Part shown: positions 1 through 12,530 of the stretch, piece by piece | How positions within the stretch are numbered: position 1 is the first letter of the stretch | Layout: each line of letters starts with the position of its first letter | Assembly: GCF_008831285.2 (NCBI RefSeq) | Contig: NC_045138.2 | Location: 23,281,934-23,345,933, forward strand | Length of the DNA: 64,000 nt | Origin: Nymphaea colorata | Lineage: Eukaryota > Streptophyta > Magnoliopsida > Nymphaeales > Nymphaeaceae | Reading direction: 5' to 3' | Notes under the pieces: model-generated | Told to the model about the DNA's origin: nothing | The model's database searches: none | The model's input: the letters and a program-made list of their open reading frames with translations, nothing else | Program-made: the position numbers and the translations under genes

Positions 1-308
1 TAGCCATTAGGGTTAGGGTTTCATCTTATCATCGTTAATCATGTCGAGTTCATGTCAAGAAAGAGATTAGGGTTTCTGTAGCTGTACAACGGCCGCATCG
101 AGCGGCTAGCCGAGTTTCCCTTGCAATGAAAAGTCTAACGAATGATTGATGTTACGACTGTCTCCGACATCGTTCTTTGGTGAGTAGCTGAAGTTCTTCC
201 TTCCCCTCTTCATAGTGTAGACGTGGTTTATCTACATTTGAGGGTATGCTATGACGCCAAACACCCAATGACACTCCAACAAGCAGCACCAGCATGATTC
301 TCTGCTGC
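1..308. other. Unassigned flank
   Basis: No coding region or element is recognised. The first 25 bases contain two TTAGGG units, close to the plant telomere-type repeat, but two units are far too few to call an interstitial telomere tract. Confidence 0.4.
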
Positions 309-490
309 TATTTAGGCCTGTTTTGTGTAGCTATGGCATGGTTCTTTACAATTGCGTCGTTTGGACCAACATCAATTGAAAAAAATTGAACGTTCACCCA
401 CCGCAGCATTATTCCTCCACCTCCAGCGGTCTCCAAGACAGCCAAAACCATGCACAACTATAGAACCATTCTGTCATATCCAAATAGACC
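309..490. repeat. Candidate foldback / MITE-like inverted repeat
   Basis: The left half (about 309-368) reads ctatttaggcctg followed by atggttct. The reverse complement of the right half (about 425-490) reads ctatttggatatg followed by atggttct and a similar downstream stretch. The two halves are therefore imperfect inverted copies around a short centre, as in Tourist/foldback elements. No transposase is present and no clear target duplication was found, so the family is inference. Confidence 0.4.
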
Positions 491-2108
491 CTTATTACAT
501 CAGTAGCAGGTAGAAATATGCTCCTAAATCCTTAAAAGGAGAATCGGCTAATTGTTCATCTCAAAGAAGCCAAACAGGACATCTCTATTCGGTGACCCAT
601 GTTGTCGAATCCAGCCATTGGGGTTCTCCAGCAAATGGCCTTACGTGACTGTAGACGTCTTTTTTATTCCAAGCCCAGGCACGCGCGAATCCGATCAATA
701 TACCATTAGCAATGAGGTGATAAAGCAGCTCCATTCTGTCGGTGGTGAAAGGCCCACGTCCGACCGGCTCCAGTGCCGAAAGAGTTTCTACTTTCCTGCT
801 ATTATCAGCTGATCAATTCCATTGATTGATCCCTGTCCGGTAAATAGATTTACTTCTAACCCTATCTTGATCTCATGTTGTTTTAGAATGATAACAGCTG
901 CTTTCGTGGTTATATGTTGAGTTCATGTGAGGCCGAATAAGTCACACATCCTAGCCACGCACCCTAGGCATCTATCTGTGGGAGAAAGAACTTGGGTTTG
1001 CTCCTGAGTGCATTTCCAATAGACCCAAAGCAAGAACCACTAGTTCAGACCAAGAACGGACAACGAGGAGGTAAGGGAGCTTCTGTCAGTTGTATGGACA
1101 TTTCCGACATACTCCAGTGAGACTCAGTCCCCTCCTTAGTTCGGCATCCTGGTCTCTCAACTGTAGCACCTACGCAAGGCGGACTTCAGCTACCCAATTC
1201 TCTCATAAGGCTGATGTTGTTGACCACCGAAGAGGGATGTACAACAGCAGGGCCAACCCTACTGGGAGAGCTAGACAGCCCATCGTGCCCCGTCGGACCT
1301 TGCGCAGCAGGTAGGCTAGACAACTTAGGGCATTTCTCGGATCTACGACTCTCTGCCAACCCTTGGCCAAGTACAGGACCTATCCCAAGCGTGGCCCTGG
1401 GAGGTAATCTTCTTCATACACCCTATAGATTGGGGAGGGTGCACATGTTAAGCCTACGGCCATTTACCAGTGTAGGAGAACCCTCGGTGTGCTCCAAGCT
1501 TCCGAGCACAGCCCCCGACTAAGGGAGCCCAAAGAAGCTTGTCCTATTGGAAATAGGGTGTTTTCTCTATGTGTAGGACATGTATGTCAATGTGATTGAG
1601 CCAGCTATGGGCATTGTGTGAGCTATGAGAGATTAATTTGTGCATCGTGCGCGCTTTGTAATTATTAAAGCTTCTCCGCCCACATAAAATCTATGCATGT
1701 TTGGCTAGGTTTGAATCTGGGTAACGACTTGTACTCATCCCAAGAACTAACTAAAGAATCGGGGTCTTGTCTGGCTTGGGTTCAAGCTATAAGGGAGTTA
1801 ACTTCCCCAGATTTGTGCCGACATCCAGCGAAGGTCTAGACTTAGTGTTCTGCTCGACAGTTGAGGTAGTACTCCCAGTCAGTAGGGCACACTAGTAGTT
1901 ATATCAAAGCCACTGTTAGTTTTCTATCGACACATACATGATAGTGCAATGAAAGACAGGCACAGTTTGAAGCAGAGATCGAAAAACTGTATGGGTCTAC
2001 AAACCTCCAATAGGTCTAAAAATTGGTAGCGTTTCACATAAAAATTAAGGCAACCATGTCTGGCGGATCCAATGATTAAATCTGAAAGTAAATTTGAAAC
2101 CCTCTGGT
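491..2108. other. Unassigned non-coding stretch
   Basis: Short open frames here (for example 552-812 and 1214-1522) show no recognisable domain, no splice structure and no conserved motif. It may be decayed repeat sequence. Nothing definite is seen. Confidence 0.4.
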
Positions 2109-2524
2109 TGTTCCCTTGTGTCGTGTTTGTACAGTCATCCTTTGCTTTCATTGTATTTGCTTTGTTTATGTTGAGTCTTGGTGTAAGCTCGAATATTTAC
2201 CTATGTCGGAGCACCCTCCCAAAATCGGCCTCAAGTGTAAGATTGAGATTCTTTGTTTTGGATGGTCGGCATGAGAATTTTGTAAGTGGCTTCGGCCATC
2301 CTTTGTAAGTAAAGTGTAAAGCTTGCTTGCTTTTTCCTGTGATGTACTCAACTGTTTAAGTGAATATATTGCGAGTTTTCTTTCCACACTCTTTATGTAT
2401 TTTGTGTCTTGAGTTTTTAAAAAGGCATTCAAGTGATCTGCGCTCACTTGAACAAGGCAAAAGCTTACGACTTACTGGCGAGAGTTTGCCGCGTCGCATA
2501 GTCTGGAGGAGTCGGCCCGTGACA
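2109..2524 (+). repeat. 5' LTR of the gypsy element
   Basis: The LTR starts TGTTCCC and ends CCCGTGACA, so it has the usual TG...CA ends. It matches 6504-6919 over the whole 416 bp, with scattered substitutions suggesting an old insertion. Confidence 0.85.
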
Positions 2525-2540
2525 ACTAGTATCAGAGCCC
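2525..2540 (+). promoter_or_regulatory. Primer-binding site (initiator Met tRNA type)
   Basis: The sequence actagtatcagagccc directly follows the left LTR. It is one or two substitutions away from TGGTATCAGAGC, the usual plant retrotransposon site complementary to the 3' end of initiator methionine tRNA. Confidence 0.75.
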
Positions 2541-2620
2541 AGATTCTGCTTAATCTGGATAAGCGATTGGAGAGTCGGTGTAGAGCTTTACACCGGCTTG
2601 CTGTTGTTGAGGAGGACGCT

Positions 2621-3660
2621 ATGGCATCACAATACAATCTGTGAGGTGTCAAAGGCAAGGAGGCGACCGGTCTAGAGGAGACAAGCTCAGCCCATGACCA
2701 AGGAAACTTGGTGGAGACGGTGAATCGATTGGTCGTAGATGTGGCCACCAATGAGGAAGCCATTGGCTTTGCTGCCGAAACCTTTGAAGGATTCAAGGAG
2801 GAGATGAAGTTGATGCGGGAATAGATGGTCAAGTCAATGGCCATGAAACGATCGCTCTTTGACTTGGTGAGGACCCTACAGGATGAAGTCGTTGGACTTC
2901 GGGCTTCAAACCAGAGATTGCTACGCACTAACTCCGCCAGTAGTAGTCAAGAGAGGATCGGTCGACATTCAATGTCGGCAAAGTACAATGGTAGCTGAGA
3001 TGCCAGGGCGATCGATAACTTTCTGTTCTAAGTAAACAACCATCTGGACTTGCAGAATATAGTAGAAGAAGACTTGAAGATCAAGACCGCAGTGATGTTG
3101 TTAAAGGGAGATACTGTAGCTTGGTGCAGGCAGAAAATGTTGGACACTGAGAATGGGGACTACATAATTAGGCCCTTCGACGACTTTCGTAAGCAGTTAA
3201 AGGGATACTTCATGCATGTGGATGCTGAAAGGCATGCTTATCGGTTGGTTGCGAACTTAAAGCATACAGGTTTCTAGAGAGATTATGTCAGAGCCTACTA
3301 AAAGGTCATGTTGAACATGCGTATGATGCTAGGAAAAGATAAACTTCACTGGTTCATCATAGGGTTTTCCAATCTTGGGCCCAAGCCGATGTGGAGAGAT
3401 TGAATCCAGAGACTTTGGATCAAGCACATGTGGCAGTTGAGCACTTGGCCGACACCCAAGGAAAAAGCTACACTGATATCTTCAAGTCTACGAAGAAATC
3501 CGACCACGGTGGTAAGAAAGAAGAATGGCTGGATAACAAAAACGAATCGGTGTCCCAGAAGCCAGCCAAGAGAAAACCCTTCTTTCACAAAGACTACACT
3601 AGGCCACCAAGAGAAGTGACTTGTTAAGTCTGCAAATGAAGGCACCAGGCGTGCGTCTGC
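2621..3660 (+). pseudogene. gag pseudogene of the gypsy element
   Basis: The frame opens at ATG 2621 and meets a stop after seven codons (2642-2644), then further stops near 2822, 2997 and 3277, followed by a shift to another frame from about 3391. The product would be the structural Gag protein that packages the RNA. The N-terminal part is acidic and heptad-like; the middle (3050-3277) resembles a retrotransposon Gag core with a tryptophan-bearing helix (VAWCRQKM). Near 3622-3660 a zinc-knuckle relic with CX2CX3HX4C spacing is visible but contains two stops. It is followed directly by the protease relic. No function is expected. Confidence 0.7.
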
Positions 3661-3669
3661 CCGAAACGT

Positions 3670-4251
3670 GTGAGACCTACCAGGCAGGCCAATGTTGTGA
3701 GGGCCACCAAAGGCGAGAACAAAGAAGGGCAAACACATATGGGTGCCGCCCAAACGATCAATGTTGTCCAAAGTTGTGCAGTGTCTAGCAATATGGTGAA
3801 TAAGGAGATGATGTACCTAGATGTCACTCTGAATGAAATGTCTACAGTTGCAATGGTAGACTCCGAGACAACACATAACATCATCTCAAGAGAGGAGGTG
3901 GAGCGAGTGGGATTGAAGCTTGTGTCGCAATAGAGGACCCCTAAAACGGTGAACTCTGAAGCTAGGCCCATCCTAGGAGAAGCGAATGATTTAACGGTTC
4001 AAATTGAAGGTTGGACGGGAGTCACCAACATCTCCATAATACCCCTGGATGATTTCAAAGTGATTCTTGGGATGGAGTTCCTTAGATGTCAGAATGCAAT
4101 GATGTTGCCGAAGTTCAACACCTTGACATTGATGGGTGCAGATCAGTCTCATACAGTACATTGTCACTCCACCAAAAGCAAGTCTCAGTCGACGCTATCT
4201 GCGATGCAACTAAGAAGGGTGTGCATCGTGGGGAACAAACATTCCTCGTAG
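3670..4251 (+). pseudogene. Aspartic protease pseudogene of the gypsy element
   Basis: A retroviral-type aspartic protease relic. The active-site segment reads VDSETTHNIIS near 3859-3891, where the family has D-S/T-G-A; the glycine is replaced by glutamate, which should abolish catalysis. The C-terminal strand motif VILGMEFL lies near 4060-4083. A stop at 3931-3933 separates the two halves. It sits between the gag relic and reverse transcriptase as expected for Ty3/gypsy. Confidence 0.75.
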
Positions 4252-4375
4252 TTGTACGTCTACAAGAAGATGACCCCAGTCGAGTCATTCCCCCAGGGCT
4301 AACCCCTGTCCTGAAGCAGTTCAAGAGAGTGATGCACCCCCGAGTTGCCCAAACGCCTACGTGGATTACCGGCTG

Positions 4376-5400
4376 AGACTTGCTCGACCAGTTGGGCAAG
4401 GCGAGGATCTTTTCGAAGCTAGACCTTCGTTTCGGCTACTGGCTAGTCAGAATCGTAGAAGCTGATGAATCGAAAACAACTTGCATCACCCGCTATGGAG
4501 CATATGAGTTCTTAGTCTTGCCATGCGAGTTGACGAATGCCCTCGCAACTTTCTCGACTCTCATGAACAAGATATTCTATCCCTACCTTGACAAGTTTCT
4601 GGTAGTCTACTTGATGACATTGTGGTCTTTAGTAGCAACCTAGAGGAGCACGTTAGTCGCTTAAGGATGGTGTTCCAGGTACTCAAAGAAAATGATGTTT
4701 ATGTGAAAAATGAGAAGTGCCTCTTTGGCCAAAGAGAGATCAGTTTCCTCCGCTATATTGTAGGAAATGGCCAGCTGCGAATGGACCCTGAGAAAGTGAA
4801 AGCTGTCCAAGACTAGAAGCCGCCCATAAATGTGCCTGAATTATGGTCCTTTCTTGGGTTGGCCAATAACTATCGGCGGCTCATCACGGGGTACTCATTG
4901 GTAGCGGCGCCCCTCACTGACCTACTAAAAAAGAATCGATTCTAGATTTGGACTCAGTCTGCCCAAGATGCCATTGAAGGCCTGAAGCATGCCCTTGTAC
5001 AAGAGTCAATTTTCAGATTGCTAGATCACTTAAAGCCCTTTGAAATACACACAGATGCCTCAGATTTTGCCATCGGTGGTGTAATAATGCAGGAAGGTCA
5101 TTCGATCGTCTATGAGAGCCAGAAGTTGAATGACCCTGGGAGGCGGTACACAGTGCATGAACGGGAAATGTCTGCCATTGTGCATTACTTGCGTATATGG
5201 AGGCATTACCTACTGGGGGCAGAGTTTGTCATCAAGACAGATAATGTAGCTACAAGTTACTTCAAGACTCAGAAGAAGTTAACTCCAAAGCAGGTTGGCA
5301 AGAATTCTTTGAGGAGTTTGGTTTCGCTTTAGAGTACAAGGTTGGTAAGACCAATGGAGTAGCGAATGCGTTGAGTCGAAAGGCAGAACTTGCAGTGTCT
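4376..5400 (+). pseudogene. Reverse transcriptase-RNase H pseudogene (gypsy)
   Basis: The RT fingers/palm region begins near 4380 with the motif FSKLDLRFGYW and continues through RYGAYEFLVLP. The catalytic YLDD box is broken: at about 4610-4616 one base is missing inside it, so the frame shifts and the aspartates are lost; the correct reading resumes one frame lower with VFSSNLEEH. A stop follows at about 4814. The RNase H domain begins near 5018 with the motif HTDASDFAIGGV, then VYESQKLN and HEREMSAIV, and its frame shifts again near 5290. The order RT then RNase H then integrase identifies Ty3/gypsy. Non-functional. Confidence 0.85.
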
Positions 5401-5479
5401 CTAATGGGGACCTCCGAAGCCCAATTGGAGGGTGCGCTCCTCAAGCGGGTTCGTGAATGAATGTAGCAAGACTCATTGG

Positions 5480-6490
5480 CCCAACACTTAGTTGCCTTGG
5501 CCGAAGCGGGGAAGACTCGAAGATTTTGGCTACGAGAAGGATTCATCCTCACCAAGGGCAAATAAATTTTCGTGCCAAAGTGGGGTAATATCCGGCGAGA
5601 GCTAACAAAGGAGTGTCAGGATATGCTTTGGGCTGGGCATCCAGGCCATGAGCAGACTCTGGCCCTTCTCGAACGAGGGTATTATTGGTCCCAAATGCGC
5701 GACGATGTAGAGGCATATGTGAAAACTTGCCTCATCTGCCAGCAGGACAAGGGGAGTAACCAGAAGCCTGCCGGCCTGCTCGAGCCTCTTCCTGTTCTGG
5801 AATGTCCGTAGGAGTCCATCTCCATGGACTTCATTGTGAGTCTACCCAGAGTTGATGGCTACAACTCTATCTTCGTTGTTGTGGATAGGTTTTTTAAGTA
5901 TGCCACGTTCATCCCAACTACGAAGGAGAGCTCAACGGAGATGTTTGTGAAAAATATCGTGAAGTATTGGGGTGTGCCGAAGAGTATTGTGAGTGATCGC
6001 GATGTTCGTTTGCCAAGTTTTGGCACCAAGTGTTTCAATTACTTGGCTCATACTTGTTGTTTTCCACAAGCTTCTACCTGCAAACTAAGGGCCAGATCGA
6101 ACGCATCAATGCCTTGTTGGAACAATACCTGTGGCACTTTGTCAGCACCAACCAAAAAAACAAGGTAAAGTTGCTCGATGTTGCCCAATTCTGTTACAAT
6201 CTGTAGAAAAGGGAGTCTTCAAGCCACAGCCTCTTCGAAGTAGCCACCGTATAGCAACCATTGATACCTCACACTCTTGCTACCCAAGAGAATGGAAGAC
6301 CCAGCTTCGCCTACCAGTTCATCAGGGACTGACATGAACAGACAGAGGTACCTAAGGTGTTCTTGCACAAGGCCACAAAAAAGATGAAGACCAGCCAACA
6401 TGGAAGTATGTCTTTCATTTGAAGCGAAACCATCTAGAAGAAGTCATGATCTACCACAAAGCTGCTAGCGCAGAGGATGACGCTTGATTT
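5480..6490 (+). pseudogene. Integrase pseudogene (gypsy)
   Basis: The N-terminal HHCC zinc finger is visible at about 5636-5745 (GHPGHEQ ... CLICQQDK), then the catalytic core with MDFIVSLP near 5824 and IVSDRDVR near 5986, which hold the first two aspartates of the D,D-35-E triad. A stop at 5809-5811 separates finger and core. Beyond about 6030 the reading frame is scrambled and the glutamate region cannot be followed. A weak tail near 6400-6487 may be the C-terminal or chromodomain-like end, but this is uncertain. Confidence 0.75.
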
Positions 6491-6503
6491 GAAGGGGGGT
6501 ATC

Positions 6504-6919
6504 TCTTCCCTTGTGTCATGTCTGTGCAGTCATCCTTTACTTTCGTTGTATTTGCTTTGTTTATGTTGAGTATTGGTGTAAGTTCAAATGTTCACCTGTG
6601 TCGGATCACCCTCCCAAAACTGGTCCCAAGTGTAAGATTGAGATTCCTTGTTTTGGATGGTCAACATGAGAATTTTGTAAGTGGCTTCAGTCATCCTTTG
6701 TAAGTAAAGTGTAAAGCTTGTTTGTTTTCCCTCGTGATGTACTCAACTGTTTAAGTGAATATATCACAAGTTTTCTTTCCACACGCTTTGTGTATTTTGT
6801 GTCTTTGAGTTTTCAAAAAAACGTTCAAGTGATTTGTGCCCACTTGAACAAGGCAAAGGCTTGCGGCTTACTACGAGAGTTTGCCGCGCCGCATGGTCCG
6901 AAGGAGTCAGCCCGTGACA
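6504..6919 (+). repeat. 3' LTR of the gypsy element
   Basis: Direct copy of 2109-2524. It follows the polypurine tract gaaggggggt (6491-6500) by three bases and ends CCCGTGACA. Its second base is C where the left copy has G, so the TG start is mutated. Confidence 0.85.
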
Positions 6920-8729
6920 TCGGTAGACCTAAGGAAAAGTGCAGGGTAGTAGTTAGAAGAAGTGAACCATTAGCTTCACGTGATTAGTGTTTAGGTCTTG
7001 TCGGATTAGTGATGACCCTAACGCAGCATAAGGGTTGTAGCTAGCACGCATTGTGCTGCTGAGCGGTGACTGAGTCTGAGGCTTGTTGCTGAGGCACTTG
7101 GAAAGCACGACAAGTGGGTCCCCATTAAGACTCGGGTAAGGACAAAGTTTGCTACCGAGGCGCTAGGCGGGGGCGGCAGTAGGTGATTCCCATATGCCTC
7201 TGGTAATTAGAAGGCCGATCCCATGCTTGTTCACATCTTTGTAGACAGGCACCCAACCATCGATGACAAGAGGGCATGGTGATATGAGGCCGAAGGACTG
7301 TCCCTACAGTTTAGACCATGTTCCGCAAAACAATTCTGACTAGGTTACAGTCTGCTCCCGAAATTCATTTATTGTTTCATGCACGATAGGATCATAACTA
7401 AATTTGGGGCCTAGCATTACCCATGGAATCCTTGAGAGACAGATTTGGAAAATGGACCTACCTTGAGGCGTGCTAGTATTGAGTGTGTTGGAGACCCCCT
7501 TTTCCATCCATAGATGAACATTTGAAACTAAGAAGACTAGTAGGAAGAAAGGTGGGAAATAAGTACTCGATGGATAACGCTGGACCGATTGGGAAAAATG
7601 AATACTACCTCGCAGTGCCTAGGCAGAGAAATCTGGAAAGGTGCCAATAACAAGAAATAGGGGCCGCCTTAGGCAACCTAAGTTTGGACCTTCTCACGGC
7701 CACCGCCGGAGACAACTTGAGGTTGGATCCTCACAGCCCGCCCAGTCTAGGTGTGGTCGTGCTCAATAGTATCTGTTTGCCTATGGCCGACCAAGTAGCT
7801 TGATAGGAAAGAGCTAAAAGCGTATAAAAAAATATTCCAAGGGATAGAATAGCAGGTTGGGGCCAAGTAGCATCACCTGGCAGGGTAAGGACGATCCCTT
7901 ATGTACCTTGATAAGATGGGAGTCGTAATTCCTTGAGGGATTACTATGACCGGCATGAGTGGACCAGTTGTAAGGACATAAGGTATGATTCTCGTATCCA
8001 CAAGGGCGTGCCCATGGCACGTACTCAGACTTGTATAAACAGGGCACAGTAAGTCTGCCAGTAGGCTGTCAGCACATGGAAGCATGCACTGAGGATGAGG
8101 CTTGGCCCTGTGGAGTCTCACGTGGGAGAGGCTGGACTGACTTGGTCAAGGCTGCTCGCCACACTAACCAAGAATCAGCAAGGTATCGACATAGACCTAC
8201 TTACGATGCAGTTGAAACCTAGTTGTATGAGGACTGGCATAGCAATGGCTACACCAAGGCATCCTGCTCCACCCTCGATGGTGCATCTAGCAGCTTGGGG
8301 CACCATAGCTCCAAATCCATACCTTGAGAGGTGCAAGTTGGAGGTGTGCTTTACACAAGCAAAGATATCACATGCCAAGGTAGCGTGGGCATGCACATAA
8401 TAGACTCCCATAGTAGGGAGCAGAGTTTGGCATACGAGCAAACATGACAGCCCTCTCGACACACGTCTATCCTAGGTGATGAACCCAAGGAAGGGACCTT
8501 CCCGCTCCTACAGGGCATAAGAACACATGGACAAGGGAAGAATTTAAGATGCATGCCAAGAATGACACCCCCTGCTCAACCTCGAAGCTCCAACATTATG
8601 ATTGGTTTGTTGAGCGGAGTGCCATGTGTGTCTCCTTGAAGAGCATATGCAATGAAGAAACAGTCCAAAGTGTCCAACACCCCTACACAATTGAATGTAT
8701 GATCCATAAGACCCTCACAACAAGGAGAC
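6920..8729. other. Unassigned, probably decayed retroelement sequence
   Basis: No intact coding region is recognised. Composition is moderately GC-rich. Because the downstream segment 8730-9536 is a gag-protease relic in one frame, part of this stretch may be the 5' end of the same old element, but no LTR or primer site could be located. Confidence 0.35.
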
Positions 8730-9536
8730 ATGGGTGAGACGGCTGAAGTACACGATCAACCTGAACATGAGAAGCCCGAGGCTATGGCAGATCTTGAACG
8801 TGAAGAAACTCAAGCGAGGGGCAATGCTCGAAGGCCTATGCTGGCCCCACCCACCGAGACTAGTGACTCCCTTTAAACTGGGCGGTTCGACTAGCAATTA
8901 GATCCCTCATTGGCCATCCTAGCCCCATCAATATGGGAAATAACTTACCAAGAAAGAGAAGATAGTGTCAAACGGAGCAAGTGCTTTAAGTGTAACATGA
9001 AATGAGAATTCATGGACAAATGTGAGCAGTCTCATAACCTTGAGAAGGAAGGTGAGGGTGAATCTGTTGCGTCTACCATCAGCTATCTAGCCATGCATGA
9101 GTCAGTCACCAAACAGCTCCTGGTCTCCACCTCTGTCACACATCGAGATGTTAGAGAGGCGGCCACCAAAAAGGTCCTAGCCATTGTCCTCACTTCCACG
9201 AGAACGTCCACTACCAGTGCATTGTGAGTAAGAGGCTACATCGGCACGATAGGTGTGGTGTTGCTCGTTGAAAGCGGATCTGCCTAAAGCCTCATGAGCC
9301 ATCAAGTTGCCCGCATGGTCGGGTATAGAATCAAGGACTACCCTTCACTCGATGTGGGATTGGGGGGCGGCACTAGAGGAGTGTATTGTGCAATGTGCAA
9401 GGATTTGGAGATTATGCCCGAGTTGATAGAATCTGAACCTGGAGAAAAGATTGGTGGTGGCCATCAAGAACAGCTGGGGTTGACCAAGGGCAGCAGCAAG
9501 GCCCTCGGGAAACAAGGCCCACGGCCCTCCAACTGA
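8730..9536 (+). pseudogene. Ancient gag-protease relic (Ty3/gypsy-like)
   Basis: One reading frame runs from ATG 8730 to 9536 with only four or five internal stops. It contains a charged Gag-like segment, then a knuckle-like motif around 8980-9023 reading KCFKCNMK-stop-EFMDKC, which keeps the CX2CX4-X-X4C cysteine spacing but has glutamate at the histidine position. Near 9258-9320 the motif LVESGSA-stop-SLMSHQVARMVG resembles the active-site loop of a retroviral aspartic protease with the catalytic aspartate changed to glutamate. No LTR partner was found. It is distinct from the 2109-6919 element, being in a different context and without sequence similarity noticed. Dead. Confidence 0.5.
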
Positions 9537-12530
9537 TTAGTCACACACCTTCCCAGGGTGGGTGACCAGCACCCTATCAGAAAGGAGTGCACCATGAGCA
9601 AACACCACATAGGTCGGTCGGTTCTCACTCTAGACAGCCCGAGAAAGGTGGGCAGCCCATTGCCCCGAACAAGAGAGGGCACATGACAAAACTTTACCAA
9701 GAAGTTACCCACTTCCGCTTAGAAGTCTGCCACTTTAGGATACCGCTGCATGGGAAGAGCTCTATGTAGCCCAATCGGAGTAGACAGGGGTATCTCGAGA
9801 AGGAGGTGGATCTGATGCAATGCTACCCCTGGCCAGCCAGGATGGTCGAGAAGTGGCTGGCAACAGGGGCACAATGAGGCAAAGCCGGGCAGCTGGCCAT
9901 AGCCCGGGCAAGAGGAAACGACCTCTCCTTCTTTCCCAAAGGTTTTACCCCGCATGCAAGAGAGGCTGAGGGGATGGGCAAGACGTTAAGACTTTTGCCG
10001 AGAAGCGGTTGGCCGGGTAGATCGTCTGCACCTGGCAGGCTACAAGAAGCACCTACCCATGGCTGTTGTTTCCCTTCAGCCGAGACAGTGGCCCATGCGG
10101 CCCTTGGCCCCAATCTTAGGCCAGGCATGGCCGGGGAACCAAGTGGGCATAACTAGACTTGCACAGCAGGCTGGCCAAAATGTCTGCAACCTGAGTCCCT
10201 GGCGTAGCCCAGTTACAATAAAAAAATATTTTTTAGAATAAAAAATATTTTTTTTAATATAAAACATATGTTTAATAATAAAAGTATTAAATGCCAATAG
10301 AGGCTGCAAGGCATAGCAGTAGCCGATAGACGACACTGTAGTCAAGACGCCACACTGGAGCACAACACGCACAAGGGGCTGTCACAGCAGCCCCACCGAC
10401 ACGTACAAGAGCAAAAGGCTCACTCCTTAGCAGAGCCAGCAAGGCCGACCCAGCCAACGGCAGCCCGATGCGCACTCAGCCGAGGACGCCCAGAAGTGAA
10501 GAGGTGCACTAGGTTTGGTTAAGGACAAACCAGCGCACTAATTTGGGTTGCGCGAGCCTAAACCTACCAAACTGTTATGCCCGATTCATTCAGAGGTCTG
10601 GATCAGGTGGGTAAGCAGGAGACCAGTATTTGTTCTAAGTTATTGGTGCGTCAACTTCTTATGCTACAAAAGAGAGAGGGGAGGAAAAGCATAGAAGAGG
10701 TAACATCCTAAAGGGATGGGAGAAATGATGGGCCTTAGGTTCTTTTAAAATGAAATATTTGTCATGCTCACTCATTTAAGATATCTCATCTCATGGCTTA
10801 CCTCCTTTCCTTTATTTGTTTTCAACCTCCCACCTGTCTGAGCCTGCTAATTCCTATTATTGGCCTTGATTTAAAGAAAACCACAATCCATTTCTTACAT
10901 GACCATGAAAAATAGGCAAATAAGTACAAAAGGTAATGCTAATAGAATTATTGGTCAAACATGACAAAAGTAGCTATTATGATATTGTTAGAATATGACT
11001 TGATTTGTTTTCCCTACATATAAAAGAGGTAGATAACAACTTTGTTTCTATCTCCAAGGACATTGGTGCAATGGCCAGGCCAGGGGTTGGTAGGTGGTCA
11101 GTCTCCGTTTTGATCTCCCAAGACATCAACCCATTGTGCTGCAATTGGGGAGTACTCGTATGCAAATAGTATATAGCAGGATGCCTCCTTGGTGGGGGGA
11201 GGGGTTGGGGGGCTTTGGCCTTCACCCAGTTTCTTGATCAAACAGTTGTAGTGTAAACAATGCTGGAACGCGACATTTTGGCTGAGGAGTACTCACCATA
11301 TATTTGAGGGGCATTATATATAAATATGGAAGAATTTTTGGTGGATAGTGTGGGCAATTGGCTACACATGCCCATCTGTGTATGCACCCCTAAGTGCGAC
11401 AACAAGAGTGAACATCTATTTAATCTTTGTGTGTGTTTGTACATGAGAGATAGAGAGATCACTTGATAAAATAGTTCTTGCCCATAGAACAAGGAAGCAC
11501 AAAAGCACGTGGAACACCATTTTAGTCTTCTTGGTATGTTTGTGTGTGAGAAAAGGGGGAGCAGGCCTACCAGGCCTACCCAAAGGCAGAAATGAGCCAG
11601 AAAGTTTTTACGAAGGTCAAATTATAATTTTAAATTTTTAACAAAAGACGAAATATATTTTTTCAAAACTTTTATGTAGGATAAATATAATTTTTTTAAA
11701 TTTACAAAAAAATTAAAAAAAAAATTGAGGGAGGTGGGCCAGATGTCCACAGGGCACAATAGCTACATCAGTCCAACCTACTATGCTCAACATAAAAAGG
11801 TAGAAGAAGAAAATATATTACGTATCAAATATATTTTCAAGTTTAATAAAAAAAGTCTTTATCTTCGCCTGGCCATCCACTTTTCGGAAGTCTTTTTTTT
11901 TTAATAGGTTCAATTATAATGATGTGCTTCGTATGATGTCTAGATTCAAAATATAATGAAAATTTAAGATACGTTCTGGTGAAAATTTAACGTACATAAA
12001 TTCACACACTGACAAGTTAGTTGATGTAAACATTACGCCAAGAAATATAAGGACTATAAGCACCAATATAGGCCACCTTGGGGATTGAACTTGTGATGTG
12101 GCTGACCATATGAAGTGCAAGGGTTATAAAAACGAGAGCTATAATCCTCGTGAAAAGAAATTGGGTGGCGTTTGCTTTCAGATCATCGGTGATGTGAGAT
12201 CACCACAGATTTTTAGATTTACCGTTTTGAGGTCTGATCCGCACATCCTTTGGATCACAAATCTACGCCTTTTACACTATCGCGTGATTTGAGAACCATG
12301 TTTGGGATTTCAGCTATCGAGGATTTTCGATCCTTTCAGGTCCAGGAGAAATCAAAACCATGGACTTACATCTTTGTCTTTTTAGCCCACGTGGGCTACA
12401 CCTTTATTTAATGAGCGGTCTCGTTAGTTAGATTTATTTCTCTGTCGTTCTCTCTCATCAAGTGATCCATAGCCCAATTGGTCCCGGTTAAGTAGCATGT
12501 TGTAGCCACGTCTTTAATTAGAATGTGATT
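9537..12530. other. Unassigned intergenic stretch
   Basis: A GC-rich part to about 10200 is followed by AT-rich runs (10217-10290, 11620-11720, 11820-11900). No recognisable protein, RNA gene or terminal repeat was found. Short open frames look like chance. Confidence 0.4.

Larger units (their letters stand above)
2109..6919 (+). mobile_element. Degenerate Ty3/gypsy (chromovirus-like) LTR retrotransposon
   Basis: A 4.8-kb element is bounded by two direct 416-bp LTRs (2109-2524 and 6504-6919) that align without length difference. A primer-binding site follows the left LTR and a G-rich polypurine tract (gaaggggggt) precedes the right one. Domain order between them is gag, protease, reverse transcriptase, RNase H, integrase, which is the Ty3/gypsy order. 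Flanking 5-bp sequences (ctggt at 2104-2108, tcggt at 6920-6924) differ at two positions and may be a decayed target duplication. Many stops and frameshifts make it inactive. It is relatively short, and the integrase C-terminal part is eroded. Assignment to the chromoviruses rests only on the style of the RNase H-integrase region. Confidence 0.88.

Noticed and set aside
1-30. Interstitial telomere repeat
   Set aside because: Only two TTAGGG-type units, too few to be meaningful.
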